Positions 9,177-17,566 of a stretch of DNA of 64,000 bases are shown here, piece after piece. Source of the DNA: PLanc-01 sp034678485 (GTDB lineage: Bacteria > Planctomycetota > Phycisphaerae > Sedimentisphaerales > Anaerobacaceae). The stretch spans positions 4,622 through 68,621 of the forward strand of contig JAXDBU010000082.1 of NCBI GenBank assembly GCA_034678485.1, written 5' to 3'. Made by a program: the position numbers and the translations under genes. The notes below the pieces were generated by a model. It made no database searches, was not told where the DNA came from, and worked only from the letters and a program-made list of their open reading frames with translations. Numbering within the stretch: position 1 is the first letter of the stretch; each line of letters opens with the position of its first letter.

Positions 9177-12122
9177 TCAGAACGCCTTGGGCATCGATCC
9201 TGTTCTGTGTGCCAACCAGGCGATTTCTTCCGCCGTGAGGACGCAATTGTAGAGACGAACCTCGTCGATCTTGCCAACCCAGAACTCGAAGGAGTCGTTG
9301 ATCTGTTGCCCGATACGGGCAACGCTGAGGACCAGATTCCAGGCCCTCTCGCCGGAGGCCAGCTCGATGCCGTTGGCATACAGCCGAGCGGTGGTCCCAT
9401 CGTACGTCAGGCAGACGTGGTACCACACATCGACCTCCCAGAAATCGGACACGGACAAATCGCTGCCATAACCGGACCCATAGAGCGTCGTTCCGTCCTG
9501 AGCGATGCACAGGGCCTGGCCGCCGCCGGCCGTGCCGTAGGCCACAGGAGCCCGGTAACCGGTCGCTATCGACGAGGTCAGAAGCCAAACGCTCAGGGAG
9601 CGGGGCGACGTGCCCGTAGGCCAATCCGACGGTTTGCCCAGATCGATGAAGTCGTTGACGCCGTCCGTACGGAGGGCCTGGCCGACGACACCCTCTTCGT
9701 AGGTCGGATCGCCGTTCGCCTGTCCGTCATGACCGTGGCCGGAACTATCCTTTGCGTTGCCGTCCAGAGCATAGCAAGCGACCAAGTTCACGGCGTCCGG
9801 CTCCACCGGCGTGCTGTACTCCGGCGTTCTGGCATACAGGCGGATATCGTCAATATGGACGAGACCCGAGGAACCAGCGCCTTCGATCCCGATCGTCAAC
9901 GTCTTGACCTTGCTCACGTCCACACCGACCGTCGACAGATCGATGTTCCACGGCAGCCACCCTTTGGCGGCAATATCATCGGTATCACCGTCGTAGAGAA
10001 CCTTGGCACCGTTGATCTTCACGTACAACTGGCCTGTATTGCCTGCGGCGCCGTGGAACCATAGCGAAAGACTCTTGATTCCGCTCGTGGTCCAATCTCC
10101 CGACAGACTGAGTGTGGTCTCGGAGAACGTTGCGCTCATGTTGTCATAGTAGAGCGGCATGGATTGGGAACCGCTGTGGACGATGGATCTCTCGACGTAG
10201 GGCGGGTCCATATAGCCGACCTGGGAGCCCCCGTAGAGGGTGGTGGACTCCAGTCCGTCCAGCCAGCTTTGGAAGATGGTCTCCGCGTCCTCCATATTGC
10301 TGGTGTAGTCTTCGAAGTCGTCCACGACGAGGAATTCCTGCGTGGTGAAACTCCACGCGTCCCCTGCCCAGAGGCCGACCGCTTCCGCTTCGTTGACTTC
10401 GTCGATCCGCCAGTAGTAGGTCGTGTCGAGATTCAGCAGGTCGAGGTCGTAGCCGGGCTCGGCCACGCCGGCCAGCAGCGTAAGGGCCTCCGGATCGGTT
10501 CCCCAGTACACGTTGTGGGTGACCGCCTCGCGTCCGCCGCGCCAGGTCAGATCGGAGTCCACGGAGACCTCTGCGGCGCCGTCGGTCGGCTCCGGGGCGC
10601 GGGCCCGGACCGGGATATAGAGGAAGCGAACCTCGCCCAAACCATACTGTGTCAGAATGCCGCCCCAGTTGTTGATCGGGGTCACCTTGACGTACTGAGC
10701 GACCGCTCCGTCCAAGGCGACGGTTGTATTGGCCGCGTAGTCTGCCTGACCGGTCGCCTGGGCGAACTCCACTGTACCCAGCGTGGTCCAATTGGCTCCA
10801 TCCACGGAGTACTCGACCTTTGCGTCGCGAATGCCGATCCCCAGATCCGATTCCGTTTCCGAGTTGTGGTTCCAAACGAGCATCCGATCGAGTTCGAACG
10901 GCTCGGAAAACGCAAACAGGATCCATGGATCGGTATCGCCGCTCTTGGTCCGCCACATGTCCGCTACGGCGACCGAGTGCAGATCGTTGTCCAGGCCGGA
11001 ACCATCTATCACATTCTCGGGTTCTTCCGCAGCGCTCTTTACGCTGGAGGCCGTAGCGGTGATGGAGTCAAATTCCATGGTGTACGCGAGCGGCTCGACG
11101 GTGAAACTCCAGACCTCGCCTTTGAAGATCGTGCTGTCCGGGGTGCCGTTCACCTCATCGACGCGCCAGTAGTAGATCTGGCCGTATTTGAGCGGGACCT
11201 CCGGAGCATACGAGCTGGCCTCGTGATCCTCGCTGACGAGGACATCCAGCGGATTGCCACGCGTGGCGTCATTGACATCGGCGAACGAAGTCCCGAGATA
11301 CACATCGTGAGTGGCGGCATACGTCCCGGCCGACCAGCTTGTCGTAGTATCGCTCAGAACATCGGTTGCTCCGTTGGCCGGTTCCGGATCAGACGCGGCC
11401 AGTGTCCCAACAGAGTTCCACATCAAGTCCGTCGCTTCGAAGCCTCCGGATTCAAACTCAAACGCCAACACTTCGTCAATCAGCCCCTTGAAGCATCCTT
11501 CAAATGAGCTCGTAGACAGTTGGTTGGCGCCAAGAGTGAAGGAATTGGATGGGGCGTCCGGATCGGCCGTTATTGTGGCATCCGTTTCAGAGAAATTCAC
11601 ATAGAGTGTTGAGGTGCCATCTTGCCGTACCAACGCCACATGAGCCCACTCATTCAGGTCCACTGGGACATTGCTTTCACTGCCGGCGCTGATCCCCATA
11701 TGGATGATTCTCCATTGGCCACTGATCTGGAGAAGTCCCCATCCCCTGTTCCCCTGGCTACCATTCGACAGCACAAAGTTGAATGAATCGACAGACGAGG
11801 GTTTTACCCAGGCAGCCATTCCACAGTTGTCAGTCGCTTCGCTTGGGACGGTACTGGTGGTGTAGTAATCATCGCCATCAAACACCATTGACAATGAACT
11901 CTGGCTGTCTGAACTGTAGGTCGGATCGCCGACCCGACTCAAATGAACCTCACCCACGACATCGTTCGTTTGCACATTGCCTGCTTGTGCCGGCGTTGCG
12001 CCCGCATCCGCTTCACCCAGCGGATAGATTGCCTTGTATGTTACGGTTGCTCCCAGGGGGGATACCCGCATGAGCATGCCCATGATCGCCATCATAATGA
12101 TCGTTTTGATTCGTTTCTGCAT
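9177..12122 (-). CDS. Secreted LamG / F5/8-type C domain protein
   Basis: 981 residues; CTTGGAGGTTGG precedes the ATG at the right distance. A Met-rich signal peptide (1-25) is followed by a LamG/concanavalin-like domain (~26-235, SMVFDGDDYYTTS). Next come a first DVYLGTSFADVN sandwich, a discoidin-like F5/8 C domain (~350-475, MLVWNHNSET, DAKVEYSVDGANWTTLG), a second VTHNVYWGTD unit, a VVDDFEDYTSNMEDAE jelly-roll typical of Phycisphaerae surface proteins, and a second LamG domain (~790-970, LYANGIELASGER). All modules are binding modules and no catalytic one is seen. It is probably an extracellular glycan-binding partner of the GH172 and GH116 enzymes on either side. Confidence 0.85.
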   Translation of the reverse strand: MQKRIKTIIMMAIMGMLMRVSPLGATVTYKAIYPLGEADAGATPAQAGNVQTNDVVGEVHLSRVGDPTYSSDSQSSLSMVFDGDDYYTTSTVPSEATDNCGMAAWVKPSSVDSFNFVLSNGSQGNRGWGLLQISGQWRIIHMGISAGSESNVPVDLNEWAHVALVRQDGTSTLYVNFSETDATITADPDAPSNSFTLGANQLSTSSFEGCFKGLIDEVLAFEFESGGFEATDLMWNSVGTLAASDPEPANGATDVLSDTTTSWSAGTYAATHDVYLGTSFADVNDATRGNPLDVLVSEDHEASSYAPEVPLKYGQIYYWRVDEVNGTPDSTIFKGEVWSFTVEPLAYTMEFDSITATASSVKSAAEEPENVIDGSGLDNDLHSVAVADMWRTKSGDTDPWILFAFSEPFELDRMLVWNHNSETESDLGIGIRDAKVEYSVDGANWTTLGTVEFAQATGQADYAANTTVALDGAVAQYVKVTPINNWGGILTQYGLGEVRFLYIPVRARAPEPTDGAAEVSVDSDLTWRGGREAVTHNVYWGTDPEALTLLAGVAEPGYDLDLLNLDTTYYWRIDEVNEAEAVGLWAGDAWSFTTQEFLVVDDFEDYTSNMEDAETIFQSWLDGLESTTLYGGSQVGYMDPPYVERSIVHSGSQSMPLYYDNMSATFSETTLSLSGDWTTSGIKSLSLWFHGAAGNTGQLYVKINGAKVLYDGDTDDIAAKGWLPWNIDLSTVGVDVSKVKTLTIGIEGAGSSGLVHIDDIRLYARTPEYSTPVEPDAVNLVACYALDGNAKDSSGHGHDGQANGDPTYEEGVVGQALRTDGVNDFIDLGKPSDWPTGTSPRSLSVWLLTSSIATGYRAPVAYGTAGGGQALCIAQDGTTLYGSGYGSDLSVSDFWEVDVWYHVCLTYDGTTARLYANGIELASGERAWNLVLSVARIGQQINDSFEFWVGKIDEVRLYNCVLTAEEIAWLAHRTGSMPKAF

Positions 12123-12288
12123 GATCCAACCTCCAAGATCGCCAACTGATTACCTGTCTTCTCCTGCTGCTGTGCAATTCCTCCTGTGGGGACCGGCACA
12201 CGATCCGGATCGACGGGTGCCGGTTTCGTACTACACCCTCCTTTCTCCAAACCATGCCCCGAGAAACACATACACTTCTATTCGGGCG

Positions 12289-14025
12289 TCATTGTCTTTC
12301 TCGCTCGATACGTTGCTTGATGGCATCCGACATGCGCTGCAGGTCTTCCAATGAAACAATCGGGCGGGCCGCCTCATCAGCCTGAGCCCCACGGTTACAC
12401 TGGGCACCTGCCAAGGCATACCAGTAGGTGACCGCGGAATAGTGCAGGAGCATCCAGGGTCGTTCATCGCCGCAGGGCCACGTCTCGATATCCAGTTTGA
12501 ATCGGCTGTGGAAGGGCACTGCGTCGAGAACGCGCGAACGGGTGTTGATGTTATAACCGCGGGGATTGTTGCGGTTTCCCACCCGAACATTGGACAGGAA
12601 AGGATGGGAGAATTCATCGGCACCCGACGGGGGCTCGCCGCCGGCCCAACCGTAATAATCCTCGGAGCCCGTGCCGTGGTGAGAGGGAAACTCTTCGAGG
12701 AAATCATGATCCACCCAGATCTTCTCATCCCCTTCCCCCCACCAGACGGTGCCGGGATACAGAACCGTCCAGGCATCTGCAATGAACACGCCTTGACCGG
12801 AGATATCGATGAAATTCCAGTCGCGTCGGACGTCCCCGGGAACGGGCGTTCTCTCGATGTGCCAATTCGAGTGAAAGTACATGGAACGATCGTCCCACGT
12901 CCAGTCACCAACCTCGACCGTCATATCCGCGTGCACAGGAGCGACGCCCAGATTCACAAGCTTGATTTGGCCGGAGGCCCGATAGGGCATTACCCAACGA
13001 CATGTCATCACCCCTTCTTTGGTCATCGTTCGTGACCAGGTGTGGAATGGATTGATTTCATTGCCGCTGCAGAAGAAATCACCCACCGGGCACCAGACCG
13101 TTTGGCAGCCGTCAAAAGTCATTTGCAGCACAGTTGAACGAAGCGCTGCGGATCCATCGCTGGGTCCCAACTGGATCTCCACATGACGTACGGCGGCATC
13201 GCCGGGCGGCAACGTTATCGAGGCTTCGTGCCCCGCATCAATCATTCGGTTCACAGTCAATTGAGTTCTACCGGAAGACGCCGGGGCACTCAGCAAGGCG
13301 CGTCCCACATCGGTCATTCGGGGCAGAGCGGCTCTGTAATCAGCCATCGTGAAGGACTTGACGGCAACGTCCGGCGTGTAGGCCCGATAGTTAATGATAT
13401 TGTAGAAGTTCCTCTGATCCGTGGTGATCTTGCAGCTCCGCGCAAAGGGGATGGGCAAGTAGAGAACGCCCGCCCGGGCGGTATACTCGGCCAAGGGCGA
13501 AGGGATCGTGAAGCTATTCTTGATGGGCGGGGCGCCAGGATAGTCCCCACGCGTCACCAATTCGATGAAGTTCTCATCAATCACTGGAATCGTGGAGCCA
13601 TCCAGATAGATCTTCAGGTGCGGCCCTCCGTGATTGTTCAGACCATCGTAGAAGAAAGGAGTCCAGATCCTGGTAATGCAACCCGGCCCCGAATGCTCCA
13701 TAAGAACCCATTCGGTGTGCCCGTTGATCTCTTCCTTGCGAATCGAGCCGTTTCCATCGTTGTTGGTGAACCAGCCAGGTTGACCTGGCGCAACCGAGGC
13801 GCGGTTGTAGCTGCTGAATTGCAGAGATTCATAGGCTGGACTCGGCACACGCGCCAACCGATCGCGGTTTGTCATTTCGGCCAACAGAGACTCCAATGTA
13901 ATGGGTCCTTGGGGGGGCGAGACCTTGCGTACCATGGCTTCGCCGGCTTGGCAGCATAGAACCAGAATTCCGTAGACTATCGCTGCGACGGTTCGCTTGG
14001 AGGAGTGCATCATAGATATTCTCAT
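12289..14025 (-). CDS. Secreted GH172 (DUF2961) family protein
   Basis: 578 residues. The leader (1-30) has a basic start, a hydrophobic core and a Cys-Cys-Gln-Ala region, so it may be a signal peptide or lipoprotein-like leader. The body matches DUF2961: NRASVAPGQPGWFTNNDGNG, GPGCITRIWTPFF, HLKIYLDGS, and near the end DHDFLEEFPSHHGTGSEDYYGWAG. DUF2961 proteins are now glycoside hydrolase family 172, whose studied members act on alpha-D-fructofuranosides, difructose anhydride or D-arabinofuranosides; the substrate here cannot be read from sequence. A second ATG at 14013 (MMHSSKR) is an equally good start. It lies between the pseudopilin and the LamG gene on the same strand. Confidence 0.85.
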   Translation of the reverse strand: MRISMMHSSKRTVAAIVYGILVLCCQAGEAMVRKVSPPQGPITLESLLAEMTNRDRLARVPSPAYESLQFSSYNRASVAPGQPGWFTNNDGNGSIRKEEINGHTEWVLMEHSGPGCITRIWTPFFYDGLNNHGGPHLKIYLDGSTIPVIDENFIELVTRGDYPGAPPIKNSFTIPSPLAEYTARAGVLYLPIPFARSCKITTDQRNFYNIINYRAYTPDVAVKSFTMADYRAALPRMTDVGRALLSAPASSGRTQLTVNRMIDAGHEASITLPPGDAAVRHVEIQLGPSDGSAALRSTVLQMTFDGCQTVWCPVGDFFCSGNEINPFHTWSRTMTKEGVMTCRWVMPYRASGQIKLVNLGVAPVHADMTVEVGDWTWDDRSMYFHSNWHIERTPVPGDVRRDWNFIDISGQGVFIADAWTVLYPGTVWWGEGDEKIWVDHDFLEEFPSHHGTGSEDYYGWAGGEPPSGADEFSHPFLSNVRVGNRNNPRGYNINTRSRVLDAVPFHSRFKLDIETWPCGDERPWMLLHYSAVTYWYALAGAQCNRGAQADEAARPIVSLEDLQRMSDAIKQRIERERQ

Positions 14026-14165
14026 CCCCTACTTGGCATATTATGTTGAACTCGGCGTGCATACATGGATCATGAGCTCTATGCTCCGTCTTGCTGCCCA
14101 CTCACTACCAGCCACGACTCGACCCAATTCGTTGTCCCATCGACAACCGCACTGACTTCAGGGCG

Positions 14166-14945
14166 CTACTCAATGTCTGTTCCTTTTATCCCTCTGCATG
14201 TCCAGTCGCAATTGATTCGCTCATTCAACTCCGTCGCATCACTGTATTCATCCGGCTCTCCGTTGCGATCCCAGTCACGAGGGAGAATGTCATCGAAAAC
14301 AACCGGGGCCGAATGCCCGTCAGGAAACGAAGACATCCACGCCAATGTGCCGTGTGGCGGCATCTTCTCCTCGTTTCCCGTGATGTTCTCCCAGAAATGC
14401 CAGAACGCGATGAGCCGGTCGGGGTGTTTCACCTGGGACAGTCTCCAATCCTTGAGAAGCGAAAAAGAGCGTGTGATATCGGCATTGCCGTTCATGTACA
14501 TCTTCGAGGACAGGACATAGCTATACTCGACCTCCCCATCCAGTTCCTTCGGGAAAGTGCCCTCAAACATATGGTCCGTCCGCGTCATGGTCGCTCCGCG
14601 ATTCGTTTTCCACCAGGCAGCCACCACGCCGGGAGCATCGGTGCGTTTGTCGGCAGGACAATGCAGCCCATCCCCATCCAAATACTCGCCTGCGACGAGA
14701 AGCTCCTGGAAGTCCAGCATCGTCATATAGGGCCACGCCCGTCCACTGTTTGCCAGACACCCATCATAGTTCTCCCCATACACGAGCGCAGCCAGCATAG
14801 CGCCCTTCAGATTGGCCAGGCACCATATTTTCTGGGCCTGCAAGCGGGCCCTGCTCAAGGCCGGCATCAAGATGCTCATCAACAGAGCTATGACAGCGAT
14901 CACAACCAGCAATTCGATCAGAGTGAATCCGACTTTTCTTTTCAT
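14166..14945 (-). CDS. Type II secretion pseudopilin-like protein
   Basis: 259 residues from ATG 14945 (GACGAGGATAGTTCGC upstream); a GTG six codons earlier is less likely. The N-terminus KRKVGFTLIELLVVIAVIA is a textbook type III signal: cleavage after Gly7 leaves Phe+1 and Glu+5, followed by the hydrophobic helix. The continuation LLMSILMPALSRARLQAQ is typical of Phycisphaerae members. The globular part has HCPADKRTD and WKTNRG, as in the DUF1559-like/prepilin-type proteins that are highly expanded in Planctomycetota and Lentisphaerota and usually sit beside glycan-degrading genes. It starts 21 bases after the FecR stop, so it is probably co-transcribed. Confidence 0.9.
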   Translation of the reverse strand: MKRKVGFTLIELLVVIAVIALLMSILMPALSRARLQAQKIWCLANLKGAMLAALVYGENYDGCLANSGRAWPYMTMLDFQELLVAGEYLDGDGLHCPADKRTDAPGVVAAWWKTNRGATMTRTDHMFEGTFPKELDGEVEYSYVLSSKMYMNGNADITRSFSLLKDWRLSQVKHPDRLIAFWHFWENITGNEEKMPPHGTLAWMSSFPDGHSAPVVFDDILPRDWDRNGEPDEYSDATELNERINCDWTCRGIKGTDIE

Positions 14946-14966
14946 GCGAACTATCCTCGTCACACT

Positions 14967-16802
14967 TCATTCGCCATGCGTGCGCCAGGCGGAAACGTCA
15001 ATGTGTGCCCTGCTTGCGCCGGAACACGGTTCCAACTCCAGGGCAGGCTCGGCGAACAAACAGTAATCATCTGCAAGATCACCTGCATCGGTCGTAATCA
15101 GAGTCAAGAAACGGTCCTCATCCTGCAATTCAACCATGATCGGAACCGCTCCATTTTCTTTGTATACACTCCTCCATTCAGAACCGATCTTGCCATCGAT
15201 CAGAACCCAGAAGGATGCCCCATTGCCACTGGGTGGCGCCGTGGAGGAGATCCCGCAGGTCGATACGAAGCGTACGATTCGCGATCCCGGCAGGGTATCA
15301 CGTATCGCATCCAAATCAAAAGTCACTCCCAGGTTGGGATGCATGACGATAGCTGGATGTGCCAAATCGCCATACACCTGGCCATTCAGCACCATAGGCG
15401 CAAATGTGTCATGCCCCCAGTTTAACAGCTTCCCGCCATTGGCCACACAGTAGTAGTAGATGTTCGTGGTGTCGGGGCACGATGTGAAACGATGTCCCAT
15501 GGAACTCACCTGGGGCGAGCCATTTTCGCCGTCCGGCACAAAGACACCATCCACAAACGGCAACGATGGCACCCCAACATACGCTGGGTTTCCCTGCCTC
15601 TTGTTGTTGTAACTGAAGCTCGTACAGAAGCCGCCCGTACCTGGATCGATACCGCATCCCAGCTTCCCGGAACCGTACCCGTTGCCTCCTCCGATCACAT
15701 CCGCGAGACTCAAGCGTTTACCCGGGATGCCGAAGCCGGCTGTTTCGGGCATTTCCCGAATGACCTGGCGAGGCCGAAACTCCCTGTCGACGACCTGGCC
15801 GGAGGCATCCACTGCGCCGGCCTGACCCTCTCTGAGTATTCGCGAGGCAACCGATCTCACAGGATCGGAACCACTGCGAAGGCCGACCCGACCCTCGTAG
15901 ACAAGGGCTTCGGTCTCGCCATCCTTGTTTACGATGACGCCGAACTCCGTGCCGTAGTCCACTACGGTTCCCGTGGGAGTTCGGACGATGAACCCGGAAG
16001 AACCGCCGGCGATCCGGGCCGAAATCACTCCGGCCTGGAGAAACACCTGATCCATGCCCTCGAGCCGCAGGTCCGCAGGAGCTTGAACGATGGCCTCGGC
16101 GCCGCCGTCAAAGGCCAGTTCCACCAATCCCTGCGTCAAGTACACAGAGGAAGGTCTCAGAGACGTGCCGGGCTCCGTGGACAGTTCCTGCTGAAGCCAC
16201 CGAGCGTTGAGGGACCGTACGATTCGAGCGATCACCGGAGGGCGTGCCGGTTCGGACGGCGCTGCCACCGGTTTCGACAACTCTGGACGCGACCCAAACA
16301 GCCAGGCCATGAGGAAGACGATCAGCAGCGCTGCCAGAGACCCCGCACCGACAAGGAGTCTGCGCCGCCTGGCGAGGTACTGTCTGTAGGCAAGCTCCTC
16401 CAGACGTCGCGCCTCGTCGGCCTTGAATCGCTCGAACATCTGCTCGGCGTGTGCTCGGATCGCCTCCTTGCGGGCACTGATCTCCCACGAAGTCTGATCG
16501 ACTTGGCCTGTGGCAGCCCAGGCGAAACCGGGCTCCGCCGCGCCTTCCGGCCGGCTCGTGGACACTGGTCCATTCCGACTCAGCAGGTCGGCGCCGTCGG
16601 ACGGCCAGACCATCGGCTCTGAGCAAACCGAGAGCGTCTTTCGAAGGTCCGCGGCGAACATCATGTACTCTACGTACAGCCGTTGAGCCCGTGTGTTTTC
16701 GCGCAGCAGTGCTTGCAGCTGCGTCTGCTGTTGGGGCGTGATGGTCGCTTCACACAGCGATTCAAGCAATGCGAGTAACTCGTCCTGCTGAGGGAAGCTC
16801 AT
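14967..16802 (-). CDS. FecR-domain membrane regulator with large C-terminal sandwich domain
   Basis: 611 residues. The start ATG overlaps the sigma-factor stop by four bases (ATGA, 16799-16802), indicating translational coupling. About 150 cytoplasmic residues (FPQQDELLALLESLCEATI ... QLQALLREN, ZAS-like helices) precede one membrane helix (RLLVGAGSLAALLIVFLMAW). A FecR domain follows (~235-340, GTSLRPSSVYLTQGLVELAF, GSSGFIVRTPTGTVVDYGTE). The last ~260 residues contain a predicted extracytoplasmic domain resembling NPCBM/NEW2 sugar-binding modules (VTFDLDAIRDTLPGSRI, ASFWVLIDGKIGSEW). FecR proteins act as anti-sigma or sigma-activating sensors, so this one probably couples an outside glycan signal to the sigma factor. 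Confidence 0.85.
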   Translation of the reverse strand: MSFPQQDELLALLESLCEATITPQQQTQLQALLRENTRAQRLYVEYMMFAADLRKTLSVCSEPMVWPSDGADLLSRNGPVSTSRPEGAAEPGFAWAATGQVDQTSWEISARKEAIRAHAEQMFERFKADEARRLEELAYRQYLARRRRLLVGAGSLAALLIVFLMAWLFGSRPELSKPVAAPSEPARPPVIARIVRSLNARWLQQELSTEPGTSLRPSSVYLTQGLVELAFDGGAEAIVQAPADLRLEGMDQVFLQAGVISARIAGGSSGFIVRTPTGTVVDYGTEFGVIVNKDGETEALVYEGRVGLRSGSDPVRSVASRILREGQAGAVDASGQVVDREFRPRQVIREMPETAGFGIPGKRLSLADVIGGGNGYGSGKLGCGIDPGTGGFCTSFSYNNKRQGNPAYVGVPSLPFVDGVFVPDGENGSPQVSSMGHRFTSCPDTTNIYYYCVANGGKLLNWGHDTFAPMVLNGQVYGDLAHPAIVMHPNLGVTFDLDAIRDTLPGSRIVRFVSTCGISSTAPPSGNGASFWVLIDGKIGSEWRSVYKENGAVPIMVELQDEDRFLTLITTDAGDLADDYCLFAEPALELEPCSGASRAHIDVSAWRTHGE

Positions 16803-17353
16803 CCCTGATCCTCCAACGAGATCGTGCGCTGGATGCACCGGAACAGCTGCGTGCGAATGCGTTGCAGCGAGCGATATACCGATTTGGTGTGCCAGCCGAG
16901 TTTGTCGGCAATGCTCTTGATCGTGGCGTCCACCTGATACCGCAACTCGATGAGGTGACGCTCTCGCGCCGTCAGCTTCTGCAGGCACTTCTTCAATGCC
17001 TCGTGACGCCTGTCGTCGTCCGCGGCCATGCGATCCTGGGCCTGGCAGGCCAGTTGCTCGATAAGCTCCTCGTCAAACAGACTGGTGCCCTTGCGCCTCT
17101 TGCGGTAGTCCGACACCTGATAACGTGCGATGCACAATGCCCAGGCAACGAAGTTCGTGCCTGGCTTGAACGCATCGAACTTGGACCACATGATTTGGGC
17201 GGTTTCCTGCAGTATGTCTTCTGCGGCCGACCAGTCGTGGATCAACGCGAAGATGAATCCGTAGATACGTCGTTCGTTGACGACGTACAGACGCAGAAAC
17301 TCCTGTCCTCCCTGGACGTTCAAGGGAACGCGATTGCCGTCCGAGTCATTCAT
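16799..17353 (-). CDS. ECF RNA polymerase sigma factor, Rhodopirellula/Verrucomicrobium type
   Basis: 184 residues. Region 2 is visible as VNERRIYGFIFALIHDWSAAEDILQETAQIMW (~25-57) continuing to the helix with FVAWALCIARYQVSDYRKRR. Region 4 is at ~120-175 (LTARERHLIELRYQ, SIADKLGWHTKSVYRSLQRIR), a clear helix-turn-helix. The length and the WHTKSVYRSL signature fit the ECF group common in Planctomycetota and Verrucomicrobiota. It overlaps the FecR gene by 4 bases and heads a run of six minus-strand genes for extracellular glycan breakdown, so it probably controls them. Confidence 0.92.
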   Translation of the reverse strand: MNDSDGNRVPLNVQGGQEFLRLYVVNERRIYGFIFALIHDWSAAEDILQETAQIMWSKFDAFKPGTNFVAWALCIARYQVSDYRKRRKGTSLFDEELIEQLACQAQDRMAADDDRRHEALKKCLQKLTARERHLIELRYQVDATIKSIADKLGWHTKSVYRSLQRIRTQLFRCIQRTISLEDQG

Positions 17354-17566
17354 CGTCTGCCCACGTGTGCTTCAAATGGCGCCAAGCGATACGTTTGGCT
17401 CGCCATCCATAGCAAACGGACCGGATGGCCGCAAATTCAACACAGAAAATCACCAGGAGATGCCGCTCATTGTGCCCCCCCTCTCTCAGTCGACGATAAG
17501 CGCTTGCTGCAGCGAGACATATGCTGAACGGCAAGGACCCACACCACACCGGTGGCCTTCTGTTTC

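Noticed and set aside
9020..9400. Upstream extension of the GH116 gene
   Set aside because: It would read through a perfect terminator and into the LamG gene; the Tat leader and ribosome site mark 9019 as the start.
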